From assembly GCA_016931535.1 (NCBI GenBank), contig JAFGEP010000087.1, positions 1 through 61,003 of the forward strand: a stretch of 61,003 bases of DNA, in the 5' to 3' direction. Positions 17,136-27,355 of the stretch are shown piece by piece. This DNA comes from Bradymonadales bacterium. GTDB taxonomy: Bacteria > Myxococcota_A > Bradymonadia > JAFGEP01. A model generated the notes under the pieces. It was given only the letters and a program-made list of their open reading frames with translations. It had not been told where the DNA came from and did no database searches. Positions within the stretch are counted from its first letter, which is position 1; the number at the start of each line of letters is the position of its first letter. The position numbers were made by a program, and so were the translations under genes.

Positions 17136-17369
17136 CCCCGCCGAGCGGACCGGTGAGGCGTCCGCCGGTTCTGGTGTTCCCGCCCAAGGCAGGCGGTGGC
17201 CACAGGTCAGGAAGGTCAACGGTTTCGTCATGGAGAACCCAGGTGTCCGAGTCGGTGACATGCGAACAACCGCACCTTGTGCTCCCCGCATTCCCGCCAG
17301 TACGCGTTTCACCCTCGACAAGGTGGCGCATCCCTGCGTCGCCCCCCCTGGGTTGGTTGCTGGCGAGGG

Positions 17370-18512
17370 CTATCGGTTTCCCTTGCTCGTCTTCCGCCTG
17401 GAGTCCTTTCGGCTACTTGTGGGCCGATCGTGGCCCTCCCGGGTGCTGTGGCTGCCTCGCTTGCCAGCTTGAGAGGGCTTCTGATCTTCCTTGTCGCGGA
17501 CGTACCCCGATTCGCCGGGTGCCAGGGGGGATCTTCGCTTCTGGTAGATCCAGCCGGGTATGACCAGCCCCACGATCGCGATGCCAACTACCTGGTTCCA
17601 CGACAAAGGGCCGAGTATTCCGCCCTGGAAGTCGACCCGGATCATCTCCAGGAAGAACCGCACGATGGCGTAGCTTCCGGCGAAGGCCAGCAGCACCTGT
17701 CCCCTGAACCGGCGGTGGCGATGCAGGATCAGCAGGATGGCAAAGATGAGAAAACCTCCCAGCGAGCTGAGCAGCTGGCTGGGGTACACGGAGTGGGAGT
17801 GGCCTCCCATCACCAGCGCGCCCAGAGCCTGGTACTTGGCTTCAAAGGCCATGTGCACCTGGTGGGCCAGCTCTCCGGCTCCTGCCGCAGCGGCGCGGGC
17901 CGCCCTCTCGGCATGGGAGGCCTGGATCGCCAGGTGCTCGTAGGGTTGCCCGTCCCCCAGTGCGCGAAAATGGTCGACAAAGGCGGGCGCACCGCGCTGT
18001 CCCAGTCGAACCGCGCTCTCTCCACTCCACATGGGAAACTGCATCCCCAACCAGCTGTCGGTCTGCCGGCCGTAGCAGCATCCGAACAAAAAGCAGCCGA
18101 TGCGGGTGAAGCCGAGCCCCAACGCCATCCCCGGTGCGGCGTGGTCGGCAAAGTTCCAGAAATCGGTGCGGGCAACGAAGCGCAGGTAGAGATAGCCGGT
18201 CAATGTCCCCAGGATCAACCCGCCATAGGCCACCAGGCCGCCCGAGTCAAAGCGCAGAAATCCGCCCAAGCCCGCCCACCGGTCGGGGTTGTAGATGAAG
18301 TAAAATACGCGGGACCCCACCAGGCTCATGATGATGATCGTCAACAAGGCCCGTGTGATCTGCTTCTCCGGCATCCCTTCCCGGCTGGCCCAGCGATGGC
18401 ACAGGGTCCAACCGATGATGAAGCTGATACCCAGCATGAAACCGTAGGAGTAGATGGCCCGGCCTCCCAGCAGAGGCAGCCAGTCTGGAAACCGAAACAA
18501 TACCGGATGCAT
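17370..18512 (-). CDS. lgt: Prolipoprotein diacylglyceryl transferase (Lgt)
   Basis: Lgt attaches diacylglycerol from phosphatidylglycerol to the lipobox cysteine, the first step of lipoprotein maturation; it is an inner-membrane enzyme. Seen here: several helices, GGLVAYGGLILG, the signature region GFTRIGCFLFGCCYG (about 135-148), SQLL and VRFFLEMIR near the end. Two oddities: a soluble Ala-rich insert of about 75 residues (about 163-238) after the signature, and Tyr where E. coli has the His of its HGGL motif. The C-terminus has a Lys/Arg/Ser-rich tail of about 50 residues. ATG at 18512 has AGGG upstream. The abundance of lipoproteins in this window fits its role. Confidence 0.93.
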   Translation of the reverse strand: MHPVLFRFPDWLPLLGGRAIYSYGFMLGISFIIGWTLCHRWASREGMPEKQITRALLTIIIMSLVGSRVFYFIYNPDRWAGLGGFLRFDSGGLVAYGGLILGTLTGYLYLRFVARTDFWNFADHAAPGMALGLGFTRIGCFLFGCCYGRQTDSWLGMQFPMWSGESAVRLGQRGAPAFVDHFRALGDGQPYEHLAIQASHAERAARAAAAGAGELAHQVHMAFEAKYQALGALVMGGHSHSVYPSQLLSSLGGFLIFAILLILHRHRRFRGQVLLAFAGSYAIVRFFLEMIRVDFQGGILGPLSWNQVVGIAIVGLVIPGWIYQKRRSPLAPGESGYVRDKEDQKPSQAGKRGSHSTREGHDRPTSSRKDSRRKTSKGNR

Positions 18513-18622
18513 GATGCCCTTCCCTCTCCAACACGCCCGCCAGCCCGTGGACCAGCCGCGCCAGCGCCCGGGCAACTTAACAGAACCCCCGCCGGGAGTT
18601 CAAGCTCACCCGCCTGGTACCT

Positions 18623-19957
18623 TCACCTCCGGGTGTCGATCCGCCTGGCCAGCTCCCGGGCCAGGTATCGGATCTCATCCGGCTGGCCGGGATCCCGTAC
18701 CAGGTCCAGCAGAAACTGGCGCTCCGCCAAGCCACCGGCGGTGAAGACAACCTTGAGAAACTTGGCCTTCAGCGACTCCGCCACCACGATCTCCTGGAAG
18801 AAGCTGCTGTCCTCGTCCCAGTGATACGGCAGCCGCCAGGCTACCCGCTCGCACCGCTGATCGGGCGCTGAATCGAACAGCTGGTGCGCCTCGGTGCGAT
18901 CCTCCTCGTTGGCCATGAACTTGAGCGCCTCCGCCGCGAAACACCGCTCCAGAAAGCTGCCCTCCCGGGCATGGGTGAACAGCTCCTCCCGGTATCGCCG
19001 GTCCTGGCTGCGTCCCAGAGCCCAGAATGCGTGCGCCCGCACCTCGATCGGCTCTACCCCCAAGAACAGGGCGATCTCCGGCCCCGCCTCCCGCAACCGA
19101 GCCAACCCCAGCCCCCGCAACAACCCCAGAGCCAACTCCTCCCGACCCATGCTGCTGGCCAGCAGTCGGGCCATCAACTCCGCTCCCTCCCGGTTGGCCA
19201 GGTAGCCAAGCGCTTCGGCAGCCCTCGCCCTGACCGATTCGGGGCTCTCCTCGTCTGCCACGATCTCCCGCAGGACGGGCGCCGCCTCGAACAACAACAG
19301 CTCCCCGGCGGCCCACAACGCCCATTGTTGAACCTCCCGGTCGCCATCCTGGCACAGATCGACCAACACCAAGCGGATCGCCTCCTCGTTTTTGGCTTGT
19401 TGCTCCAGGGGACTGGTCACGTTTCGTATCCCCCGGATCCGGTCCTTGACATCGGGAGAACGCAGCAGCGTGTGCTGATAACGCCACTCGTGGTACTCCC
19501 CCAGAAACCCCCCACTCACCCAGCCGAACAAGAGGTAGTTGGCGAACAGCAGCGCAGCCAGCATCAGGTAGAACAACGGCAGGTGGTCCTTGGTCCGGGT
19601 AATCGTCTCCAGCTCCGACTCCTCCCCATCCTCCTCGATCGACAGTCCCAGGACCACCCGCTCTCGCCAGCGCCCCGGGAAAAGCAGGTCTCCCCCCAGA
19701 AGGCTCTGGAAATAGGCGGCCACCAACATCAGCAGCAGCCCCCCGCTGATCAACACCAGGTTGAGCACCACGTCGGTCGAGCGCTCTCGCATGTAGGTGG
19801 TGGTGACCAGGACATACCCCAAGAAAAGCACCGTGGTCGCCACCACCGTCATCACCAGCGATAGCCTGCTGCGCGCGAACCGCGCCCCCAAAGCCATATC
19901 CCCAGGGGAGACCAACAGCTTGTAGCCCGTCTTGAGCCGATGCCTCTCCCTGCTCAT
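18623..19957 (-). CDS. HEAT-repeat membrane protein
   Basis: 444 residues. ATG at 19957 has a strong GGAGG site. Two N-terminal helices (about 33-55 and 60-85) and a third near 135-155 are followed by a long helical-repeat region (about 180-420) with HEAT-like units (QWALWAAGELLLFEAAPVLR, RARAAEALGYLANREGAEL, EVRAHAFWALGRS), i.e. an alpha-solenoid facing one side of the membrane. This suggests a protein-binding scaffold; the partner is unknown. The gene precedes lgt by about 110 bases in the same direction. Confidence 0.82.
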   Translation of the reverse strand: MSRERHRLKTGYKLLVSPGDMALGARFARSRLSLVMTVVATTVLFLGYVLVTTTYMRERSTDVVLNLVLISGGLLLMLVAAYFQSLLGGDLLFPGRWRERVVLGLSIEEDGEESELETITRTKDHLPLFYLMLAALLFANYLLFGWVSGGFLGEYHEWRYQHTLLRSPDVKDRIRGIRNVTSPLEQQAKNEEAIRLVLVDLCQDGDREVQQWALWAAGELLLFEAAPVLREIVADEESPESVRARAAEALGYLANREGAELMARLLASSMGREELALGLLRGLGLARLREAGPEIALFLGVEPIEVRAHAFWALGRSQDRRYREELFTHAREGSFLERCFAAEALKFMANEEDRTEAHQLFDSAPDQRCERVAWRLPYHWDEDSSFFQEIVVAESLKAKFLKVVFTAGGLAERQFLLDLVRDPGQPDEIRYLARELARRIDTRR

Positions 19958-20135
19958 GATCCTCCATCTCTCGTCTTGGCGACCTGCCACCGCTGCCAGC
20001 CTGATCCAGCCCGCTGCTCCCACGGTTGCGAACCACGCAAGGGAACGGTACTCTCTTTGCGGCGTGGCAACAACCGAGGTGTGTCAAAAGGGTGAAGCCC
20101 CTTTTTCTTGAGAAGCTCTTGACCCAGGGTAACCC

Positions 20136-20921
20136 ATGAACCGCTTCCGACTCATCCTGGTGGTTGAACTGCTTCTAGCCACCGCAACCGCGTTCCCCGT
20201 CCAGGCACAGTCAGAAGGAACGGGGGATCTGAACGAGCTCAACGAGCAAGCCGCCAACCATGTCCGCAGGCAACGATACGATCGGGCCCTGGAGATCTAT
20301 CGCCAGATCGTCCAGGCTGACCCCTACTGGGCTGACATCTGGTACAACCTCGGCGAGGTCAGCCGTGTCAGCCAGCAATATGGCGACTGCGTGCTCTACT
20401 TCTCCCGCTATCTCTATCTCATCCCCGACGCCGAAGACTCGGCAGCGGTCGCCAGCCATGTGGAAAGCTGCAGCCGTCACATCCCACACGGCGCTCGATT
20501 GGAGGTCACCGTCCAGCCCCAGGGGGCAAAGATCTCTCTGGACGGCATCGAGCTGGCCCAAGGCCACCTTCCACCCTTCTCGCTTCCGCCCGGTTCCCAT
20601 GAGCTGACCGTTGTGGCTGACAACCACCACCCTGATCAGCGGATCCTCGACCTTCAGCCTGGACAGGAATTGTCGGTGGACATCCTGTTGGACCAGATGG
20701 TCCGGCACGGAACCCTTCGGATCGAAACCAATGTCGAGGGAGCTGCGGTCACCATCGAGGGAGAGGTTGTCGGAACCACTCCTCTTGACGAACCGATCCG
20801 GCTCCGCACCGGCCTTCACCTGGTGACCTTCACCAAGGAGGGATACCACGACTGGACACGGAGAGTGGAGATCGAGGCGGACCGGGAGGTGCTGCTCCAG
20901 GTCGAGATGAGGCCTCTGTAG
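20136..20921 (+). CDS. Secreted TPR and double-PEGA-domain protein
   Basis: 261 residues with a clear signal peptide (MNRFRLILVVELLLATATAFPVQAQ). Residues 35-110 form TPR-like helices (ALEIYRQIVQADPYWADIWYNLG, then the next unit). Two PEGA domains follow (about 125-190 and 195-261), each with the beta-turn glycine pattern ISLDGIELAQG and VTIEGEVVGTTPLDEPI. PEGA domains are extracellular beta-sandwich modules common in Myxococcota, often in surface or signalling proteins. The gene lies alone between the divergent HEAT gene and lon. Function unknown. Confidence 0.85.
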   Translation: MNRFRLILVVELLLATATAFPVQAQSEGTGDLNELNEQAANHVRRQRYDRALEIYRQIVQADPYWADIWYNLGEVSRVSQQYGDCVLYFSRYLYLIPDAEDSAAVASHVESCSRHIPHGARLEVTVQPQGAKISLDGIELAQGHLPPFSLPPGSHELTVVADNHHPDQRILDLQPGQELSVDILLDQMVRHGTLRIETNVEGAAVTIEGEVVGTTPLDEPIRLRTGLHLVTFTKEGYHDWTRRVEIEADREVLLQVEMRPL

Positions 20922-21086
20922 GGTACCCGGAAACGGCCGCAGTGCTGCAGGGGAGGTCCTCTTCACCGTGGCGCCGGTTGCCTGGGGTCTACGAGCTCCG
21001 GAGCACTGCGCCCCCCACAGGACAGCGGGCGCCAGCCGACTCCATCGAAGGGAACGCTTCCCGGGTATCTACTGGCAACTGGCAAG

Positions 21087-21109
21087 AATCAAAGGGAGAA
21101 GGTTTGATT
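21087..21109 (+). promoter_or_regulatory. Inverted repeat in the lon leader region
   Basis: AATCAAA (21087-21093), nine bases, then TTTGATT (21103-21109), a perfect 7-bp inverted repeat about 90 bases before the lon start. It may be an operator or an mRNA hairpin. It is not a CIRCE element. The rest of 20922-21199 shows no gene and no clear heat-shock promoter boxes. Confidence 0.3.
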
Positions 21110-21199
21110 TCTCGCGATGGTGCTTAGTCTTCATGCACCGATTCCCAGACGGGGGATCCCGAGATTCATCTGTCCGATCGCCGTGAGAAGGAACGAAAT

Positions 21200-23788
21200 A
21201 TGAAGACGGTTCAACTGCCGATATTACCGCTGCGAAACAGCGTGCTTTTCCCTCAGGTGGTGATCCCCCTGGCCGTGGGACGCCGCCGCTCGGTCCGGTT
21301 GGTCCAGGAGTCACTTGCAGCCGAAACCCCGATCGCCATCCTCACCCAGCAGGAGGCCGACACCAACGAACCGACCGAGAGCGATCTCTATCGCTTTGGC
21401 TGCTCGGCAACCATCCTGAAGGTCATCAAGGTCGCCGAGGATAACTACAGCGTGATCGTCCAGGGGCAGCAGCGCATCCGCCTGCTGCGCATCCTCGAGG
21501 AGGAGCCTTTTCTCAAGGGGGAGTTCCAGACCATCGAGGAACCCCGCGAGCGAGACGTCGAGATCGAAGCCCTCTTTCGCAATCTAAAAACAACCGCGAA
21601 GCAGGTCGTGCGCTACATCCCCGAGATGCCCAAGGAGGCCACCACCCTGGTGGAGGGGGTGACCGAGCCAGGCCAGCTGGCTGACTTCGTGGCCGCCAAC
21701 CTGGATATCCCGGTCGAGGAGAAGCAGCATATCCTGGAAAGCCTCGATCTCAAGCAGCGGTTGCGCCAGACCTTGACCCAGATGGCGCGCCAGCTCGAGG
21801 TCTTGAAGGTCTCCGACAAGATCCAAAGCCAGATCAAGGAGGAGATCGACCGCAACCAGCGGGAGTACTACCTCAGGCAACAGCTCAAGGCCATCAAAGA
21901 GCAGCTGGGCGAGATCGACGGGGAGGGGTCCGACCTGGACGAGCTGGCCGCCACCATCGAGAAGAAGAACCTGCCGGAAGAGGTCGTCAAGGTGGCCCAG
22001 ACCCAGCTCAGCCGCCTGCGCAGCATGCAACCGGCCAGCAGCGAATACAGCGTCACGAGAAACTACCTGGATACCCTGCTCGATGTGCCCTGGCTCGATA
22101 TCACCCAGGACAAGCTCAATATCTTCGACGCCCGGCAAATTCTCGACGAGGACCACTACGACCTGGACAAGGTCAAAAAAAGAATCCTCGAGTACCTGGC
22201 GGTCCGCAAGCTGAAGAACGACATGAAGGGGCCTATCCTCTGCCTGGTCGGCCCCCCCGGGGTCGGCAAGACCAGCCTGGGAAAGAGCATCGCGCGCGCC
22301 CTGGACCGCAAGTTCGTCCGCATCTCTCTGGGGGGGGTGCACGACGAGGCCGAGATCCGGGGACATCGCCGCACCTACGTGGGCGCCCTGCCGGGCCGCA
22401 TCATCCAGGGCCTGAGAAAGGCCAAGACCAGCAACCCGGTGTTCATGCTCGACGAGATCGACAAGCTGGGCCGCGACTTCCGCGGAGATCCCTCGGCAGC
22501 CCTGCTCGAGGTCCTCGATCCCGAGCAAAACAACAGCTTCTCCGATCACTACCTGGAGATCCCCATCGACCTCTCCAGAGTCCTGTTCATCACCACCGCC
22601 AATGTCACCGATACCGTCAGCCCTGCCCTCAAGGACCGCATGGAGGTCATCGAGCTGCCCGGCTACACCTTCCGGGAAAAGGAGCAGATCGCGCTGCAAT
22701 ATCTCCTTCCCAAGCAGCTCGAGGAACACGGGATCACCACCGATCACCTGGAGATCCAGCAGCCGGCACTGCAGTCGATCATCGATCGCTACACTCGGGA
22801 AGCCGGCGTCCGCAATCTCGAACGGCGGCTGGCCGACATCTGTCGAGGCGTGGCGGTCAAGGTGGCCGAGACCATGAGCGCATCGGAACAACCGGAGGCC
22901 GTGTCCGCATCGGCTGAAAATCCAGGCTCAAAACAGACCGAATCTGTCGTCGCCTTGCTACCCCCCACTCAGGTCACCCCCCCCCATCCCCAAACCGCCG
23001 TTGGGGCCACCGCCAGCTCACCGGCCTCCACCACGCTTTCGGCCACTAGCGCCTCTGTTCCCGAATCCGAGGAAACCCCGGCAAAACCAGCCCCTCCCTT
23101 CACCAAGATCGTCGTCGACCTGGACAACCTCCACGAGTACCTCGGTCCGGAGCGTTTCATCTACGAGGTGGCCGAACGGACCCGCGTCCCTGGGGTGGCG
23201 ACCGGCCTGGCCTGGACCGCGACAGGAGGTGATATCCTGTTCATCGAGTCCACCAAGATGCCTGGAAAGGGGGAGCTCCTGCTCACCGGACAGCTCGGGG
23301 ATGTCATGAAGGAGTCGGCCCGCGCCGCTCTCAGCTTTATTCGGAGCCGCACCGCCGAGTTCGCCATCGAGGACAACTTCCTCAAGGAGATCGACCTGCA
23401 CCTCCACATTCCCGCCGGCGCGATCCCCAAGGACGGACCATCGGCAGGAATCACCCTGTTCACCAGCTTGTTGAGCCTACTGTCCGGAATCAAGGTGCGA
23501 GACGATGTGGCCATGACCGGAGAGATCACCCTGCGAGGCAACATCCTGCCCGTGGGAGGGGTCAAAGAGAAGATCCTGGCCGCCCATCGGGCCGGCATTC
23601 ATCGGGTGATCCTCCCCGAGCGCAACCGAAAGGACATGGTGGACGTCTCGGAAGAGGTCAAGAGCCAGATGGAGCTGATCTTCGTGAGCAACATGTCGGA
23701 GCTGCCCGAGCTCGTCCTGGAGTCACTGCCCGGCACGGCGGACAACGCCTCCTTGTCGGCAGACGCCAATCAGGATTCTCAACCCTGA
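21200..23788 (+). CDS. lon: ATP-dependent Lon protease with long linker
   Basis: 862 residues. Lon degrades misfolded and regulatory proteins in the cytoplasm. The N-terminal domain begins [14 protein letters not shown]; the AAA+ module has Walker [10 protein letters not shown] (about 350), Walker B VFMLDEID and sensor motifs; the protease domain has the catalytic Ser in [10 protein letters not shown] (about 750) and the Lys in [14 protein letters not shown] (about 791). Unusual is a linker of about 75 residues, rich in Ala, Ser, Thr and Pro (about 558-633), between the AAA+ small domain and the protease domain. The rest aligns in order with ordinary Lon. ATG with GAGAAGGAA upstream. The next gene starts 60 bases later. 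Confidence 0.96.
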   Translation: MKTVQLPILPLRNSVLFPQVVIPLAVGRRRSVRLVQESLAAETPIAILTQQEADTNEPTESDLYRFGCSATILKVIKVAEDNYSVIVQGQQRIRLLRILEEEPFLKGEFQTIEEPRERDVEIEALFRNLKTTAKQVVRYIPEMPKEATTLVEGVTEPGQLADFVAANLDIPVEEKQHILESLDLKQRLRQTLTQMARQLEVLKVSDKIQSQIKEEIDRNQREYYLRQQLKAIKEQLGEIDGEGSDLDELAATIEKKNLPEEVVKVAQTQLSRLRSMQPASSEYSVTRNYLDTLLDVPWLDITQDKLNIFDARQILDEDHYDLDKVKKRILEYLAVRKLKNDMKGPILCLVGPPGVGKTSLGKSIARALDRKFVRISLGGVHDEAEIRGHRRTYVGALPGRIIQGLRKAKTSNPVFMLDEIDKLGRDFRGDPSAALLEVLDPEQNNSFSDHYLEIPIDLSRVLFITTANVTDTVSPALKDRMEVIELPGYTFREKEQIALQYLLPKQLEEHGITTDHLEIQQPALQSIIDRYTREAGVRNLERRLADICRGVAVKVAETMSASEQPEAVSASAENPGSKQTESVVALLPPTQVTPPHPQTAVGATASSPASTTLSATSASVPESEETPAKPAPPFTKIVVDLDNLHEYLGPERFIYEVAERTRVPGVATGLAWTATGGDILFIESTKMPGKGELLLTGQLGDVMKESARAALSFIRSRTAEFAIEDNFLKEIDLHLHIPAGAIPKDGPSAGITLFTSLLSLLSGIKVRDDVAMTGEITLRGNILPVGGVKEKILAAHRAGIHRVILPERNRKDMVDVSEEVKSQMELIFVSNMSELPELVLESLPGTADNASLSADANQDSQP

Positions 23789-23848
23789 AAAGGTCGAGTA
23801 TACCTCATCCGTTTGTCGGTTTGTGCAGCTCGTAACGGAGATGACCCG

Positions 23849-26131
23849 ATGGCCCAACGGTTGGAGAAGAACGCCCCCCTCTGGTTTTGCTGCCTGGCTC
23901 TGCCATTGCTCCTGGGGTTCGGCCCACAAAAAGCCCCACCCACCGCCATCGAGGCTCGACCTCTCCCGGTCGGGTCGGTGGTCACGGGAACCCTGAGCGC
24001 CGGAGACATGGTCCTGCCCGAGGGCGAGCCGTTCCACCTGTATCGCATCGATTGCGTCCAGGGGCAGACCTACTCCCTCTGGATGGCCTCCGACCAGTTC
24101 GATACCGTCCTGTACCTCTACGACTCGGCGGGAAACCTGGTGGCTACCGATGACGACGGTTTCACCGGCACCAACTCCCGGCTCGCATTCCAGGCCGCCA
24201 GCACCGGCTTCTACCAGGTCTATGCCTCCAGCTACTCGGCGGGCATCTTCGGCAACTACCGGCTGGTGCTCTATCCCGGCCAACAGGTGGCGCCCTCGGC
24301 CACTCCCTGGAATGGAGCTCCCCTCGCCTCCAGCCTGGAGCCCTCGGATGTCCTCAGCCTCGAAAACGGCTGGCATGGCGACTACTACCTCCTGGAGGGG
24401 ATCCCCCTCGGCCAGGTGGTCACCGTCATCATGCGTTCGGCGGCCCTTGACGCCTACCTGGTGGTCGTCGACTCGGAGGGTCGGATCCTGGCATCCGATG
24501 ACGACTCGGGGGGAGCCCGAGATGCCATGGTCACCTTTCCCTGGACGCCAGCGCCCGACCAACAGTTCTACCTGCTGGCCACCTCCGCATCCCCGGGCCA
24601 GTTTGGTGGCTACTTCATGCAAATGTCCGCTTCCGCTGACCTGCGTCCTGTCGTCGTGGCACCGACCGCCCCTTCGCTACCCACTGAAGAGCCAATGCCC
24701 GTACCGTCCTCCACCCCGGAGCCGCTGCCCAGCTACCCCCCCCAGGTGGAACCGGTGGTCGCTCGACCCGCCCCGACCGACCAGCCCACCGCACCCCAGC
24801 AGCCCGCCATGCCCGAGCAGCCCGCCATGCCCGAGCAGCCCGCCATGCCCGAGCAGCCCGCCATGCCCGAGCAGCCCACCGCACCCCAGCAGCCTGCAAT
24901 GCCGGTACAGCCCGCGGTACCCGAACAGCCTCTGGCACCTGTCCAGCCCACCGTGCCGGAGCAGCCCGCAACGCCGGCACAGCCCGCAGCACCTGCATCG
25001 CTAACGGCCGAGCAGATTGCCGCGCAGGAACCGCTGCCCCCTGTTGTCGCCCCGGTTCCATCGGACCTCAGCGCCGTCGTGCCCCCCGTCGCACCTTCCC
25101 GACCTGCGGAGCCGTTTGCCATCGCCTTCGGCCAGCGCACCTGGGGCGATCTTGAGCTCTCGGGTACTGACGGCAACAGGCCCGGACCGGTAGACTCCTA
25201 CTGGTTCTCGCTGGATCGACCCGCCGTGCTCCGTATCGAGGCCTCCTCGGACGACTTCGACACCTATCTCCAGGTGTTGGATGATTTCGGGCGCGTGGTG
25301 CAGGAAAACGATGATCTGGGACGGCGTACCACCGACAGCCGGATCATCGAGGAACTCCCACAGGGCGCCTATACCATCCAGGTCTCCAGCTTCGATGGCG
25401 TCACCCTGGGCCAATACCAGGTGAGCGTCCAGCGGGAGGAGATGCTGACCGTTCCAGAGCCGCTCACCCTGGGCACCGAGGTGGACGGCCGCTGGACCAT
25501 CCTGCACCCCCGGGATGACCAGGGTCGCCGGATGGCGCTGTACACCTTGCAAACCCACCGGGATCACGCGGTCACCATCCTGTTGAAACCCAGGGGTCGC
25601 GACGCCTACTGCCACCTGGAGCTGACCTCGGGCAGAGGCCGTTCCCAGGTAGAGACCTCTGCCCGGATCGACGACGGCTGCGTGATCGTGACCCGGTTGA
25701 CCGGTGGTGAGACCTACGAGCTGACCGCCACCGGCGAACGGGAAAGCGATGACAGACGCTTCTTTCTGACGGCGGCCATCCAGGAGCCCTCCCTTCGCTG
25801 GGAAAGCATCCCGCTCAACCGCGATATCCGGGGCCACATCACCTGGAGTAGCCCCATGACCGACTGGAACGCGCCGGCCGACGGGTTCACCTTCGAGGCC
25901 GACGTCGGCGATCGGCTGTTCGTGCGGGTCTTCAACACCGATCTCGACACCCGCGTGGTGGTGACCGACCAGGCTGGGGGGATCGTCGCCACCACCCGTG
26001 ACACCGATCTGCTCGCCAGCACCGCCGGCTTCTCCTTCTCCATCCCCGAGTCCGGCTGGTACCGCCTGCTCGTCATGGGCCGCAACCGCTGGTTCGACAC
26101 CTTCACCCTGCAGGTCAACAGCCGCTCCTGA
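23849..26131 (+). CDS. Secreted protein with several PPC-type beta domains and Pro-rich linker
   Basis: 760 residues. ATG at 23849 has GGAG eight bases upstream; a start 36 bases earlier is less good. A signal-like segment (WFCCLALPLLLGFG) precedes repeated beta-domains of the bacterial pre-peptidase C-terminal type: each has the pattern 'D-x-Y-L-x-V-x-D...GRILASDDDSGG...' and 'FDTVLYLYDSAGNLVATDDDG'. At least four are visible (about 50-140, 150-255, 400-510, 520-740). A Pro/Gln-rich linker (about 285-395) contains tandem MPEQPA. No catalytic domain is present, so the role may be adhesion or a surface/secretion scaffold. Same strand as lon. Confidence 0.85.
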   Translation: MAQRLEKNAPLWFCCLALPLLLGFGPQKAPPTAIEARPLPVGSVVTGTLSAGDMVLPEGEPFHLYRIDCVQGQTYSLWMASDQFDTVLYLYDSAGNLVATDDDGFTGTNSRLAFQAASTGFYQVYASSYSAGIFGNYRLVLYPGQQVAPSATPWNGAPLASSLEPSDVLSLENGWHGDYYLLEGIPLGQVVTVIMRSAALDAYLVVVDSEGRILASDDDSGGARDAMVTFPWTPAPDQQFYLLATSASPGQFGGYFMQMSASADLRPVVVAPTAPSLPTEEPMPVPSSTPEPLPSYPPQVEPVVARPAPTDQPTAPQQPAMPEQPAMPEQPAMPEQPAMPEQPTAPQQPAMPVQPAVPEQPLAPVQPTVPEQPATPAQPAAPASLTAEQIAAQEPLPPVVAPVPSDLSAVVPPVAPSRPAEPFAIAFGQRTWGDLELSGTDGNRPGPVDSYWFSLDRPAVLRIEASSDDFDTYLQVLDDFGRVVQENDDLGRRTTDSRIIEELPQGAYTIQVSSFDGVTLGQYQVSVQREEMLTVPEPLTLGTEVDGRWTILHPRDDQGRRMALYTLQTHRDHAVTILLKPRGRDAYCHLELTSGRGRSQVETSARIDDGCVIVTRLTGGETYELTATGERESDDRRFFLTAAIQEPSLRWESIPLNRDIRGHITWSSPMTDWNAPADGFTFEADVGDRLFVRVFNTDLDTRVVVTDQAGGIVATTRDTDLLASTAGFSFSIPESGWYRLLVMGRNRWFDTFTLQVNSRS
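24801..24878 (+). repeat. 18-bp coding tandem repeat (MPEQPA)
   Basis: Four nearly perfect copies of an 18-base unit (for instance CCCGCCATGCCCGAGCAG) encode the hexapeptide repeated in the linker of the PPC protein. Imperfect copies go on to about 25000. Copy number may vary between strains by slippage, changing linker length without a frameshift. Confidence 0.8.
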
Positions 26132-26275
26132 GAACGACGGGACCAGCCCATTCCGCCAGCGCCATGCTCGTGAACCTGAGAGATTTGATGGAGCGGCCGG
26201 CCTCCTCTTCGACGAGGTATCATTGGATCCTCAACTGTAAAACGCGCTCAAGGCGCAAACAGAAGGAGGCCGACC

Positions 26276-27355
26276 ATGGAGCATATTGCGATCGATTTGG
26301 GCGGAAGGGAATCCCAAATCTGTGTTCGAGCGAGCGACGGGACGATCGTGGAGGAGAGGCGGTGCCTGACAGCCAAGCTGGAGGGCTATCTCAAGCAGCG
26401 CCCACCCAGTCGGGTGATTGTGGAGACCTGCGCCGAGGCCTTCACGGTAGCAGATGCAGCGTTGGCTGTTGGTCACGAGGCACGGGTAGTGCCTGCGACC
26501 ATGGTCAGGTCGCTGGGGGTAGGCTCACGGCGGTTGAAGAGCGACGTGCGCGATGCGCGGATACTGAGCGAGGTCTCGTGCCGCATCGACCTTCCCTCGG
26601 TTCATATTCCGTCGGTGAAGTCGCGTCAAATCAAGACCCTGTGCGGAATGCGAGAAACTCTGGTGGAGACGAGGACGAAGCTGGTCAACACGGTGAGGAG
26701 CTGGTTGAGAGGGCAAGCCGTGCAGCTGAGGAGTGGGGCGGTTGTGAGTTTTCCGTTGCGCGTGCGTGTCCGGGTGGAGACGCTGCCGGGTCATGTCGAC
26801 AGACTGCTGGAGGTGATCGAGCAGCTCAACGCAGAGATCCGCGAGGCGGACCGGGAGTTGGAGGAGCAGGCGAGGACAGACGAGGTGTGCCGTCGGCTGA
26901 TGACCGTACCCGGTGTCGGACCGGTGACCGCGATGCGATTCTTGGCGGCCATCGACGAGATCCGCCGGTTTGGGGATGCTCATTCCCTGGAGTCCTATCT
27001 GGGACTGGTACCCGGGGAGAACTCGAGCTCCGACCGACGCAGGTTGACCTCGATCACCAAGGCGGGTGCGACGAAGTTGCGCTGGGCACTGATCCAGGCT
27101 TGTTGGGCCGCGTTCCGTTGCGCGCCGAAGGATCCGATGGTCCTGTGGGCAACCGAGGTTCAGAAACGCCGTGGCAAACGGATTGCTGTGGTAGCGCTGG
27201 CACGCAAGATGGCCGGGATCCTGTTCGCCATCTGGCGCGACCAGACCACCTACGACCCGAATCGTGGGGCGCAGAAACCGGAGATTCAACCGACCAGGTT
27301 GATGGTTCACCGGAGACCTGGTCAGGCAGGTTGCGCACCTGCAGGGACACCCTGA
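26276..27355 (+). CDS. IS110-family transposase (IS1111-like)
   Basis: 359 residues. The N-terminal RuvC-like DEDD domain shows AIDLGG, VETCAEA and the D..DA motif in KSDVRDAR; the C-terminal Tnp_20 part shows PGVGPVTA and PGENSSSDRRRLTSITKAGATKLR with the serine cluster expected for the serine of IS110-type recombinases. IPSVKSRQ and the general layout lean to the IS1111 subgroup. IS110 elements make no target duplication and use a non-coding bridge RNA made from one of their ends. ATG at 26276 with AGGAGG upstream. The frame is intact, so the element may be active. The exact ends cannot be set. Confidence 0.92.
   Translation: MEHIAIDLGGRESQICVRASDGTIVEERRCLTAKLEGYLKQRPPSRVIVETCAEAFTVADAALAVGHEARVVPATMVRSLGVGSRRLKSDVRDARILSEVSCRIDLPSVHIPSVKSRQIKTLCGMRETLVETRTKLVNTVRSWLRGQAVQLRSGAVVSFPLRVRVRVETLPGHVDRLLEVIEQLNAEIREADRELEEQARTDEVCRRLMTVPGVGPVTAMRFLAAIDEIRRFGDAHSLESYLGLVPGENSSSDRRRLTSITKAGATKLRWALIQACWAAFRCAPKDPMVLWATEVQKRRGKRIAVVALARKMAGILFAIWRDQTTYDPNRGAQKPEIQPTRLMVHRRPGQAGCAPAGTP

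Noticed and set aside
21584..22891. 435-codon minus-strand frame opposite lon
   Set aside because: Mirror of lon codon bias; composition is unlike a protein and there is no start signal.
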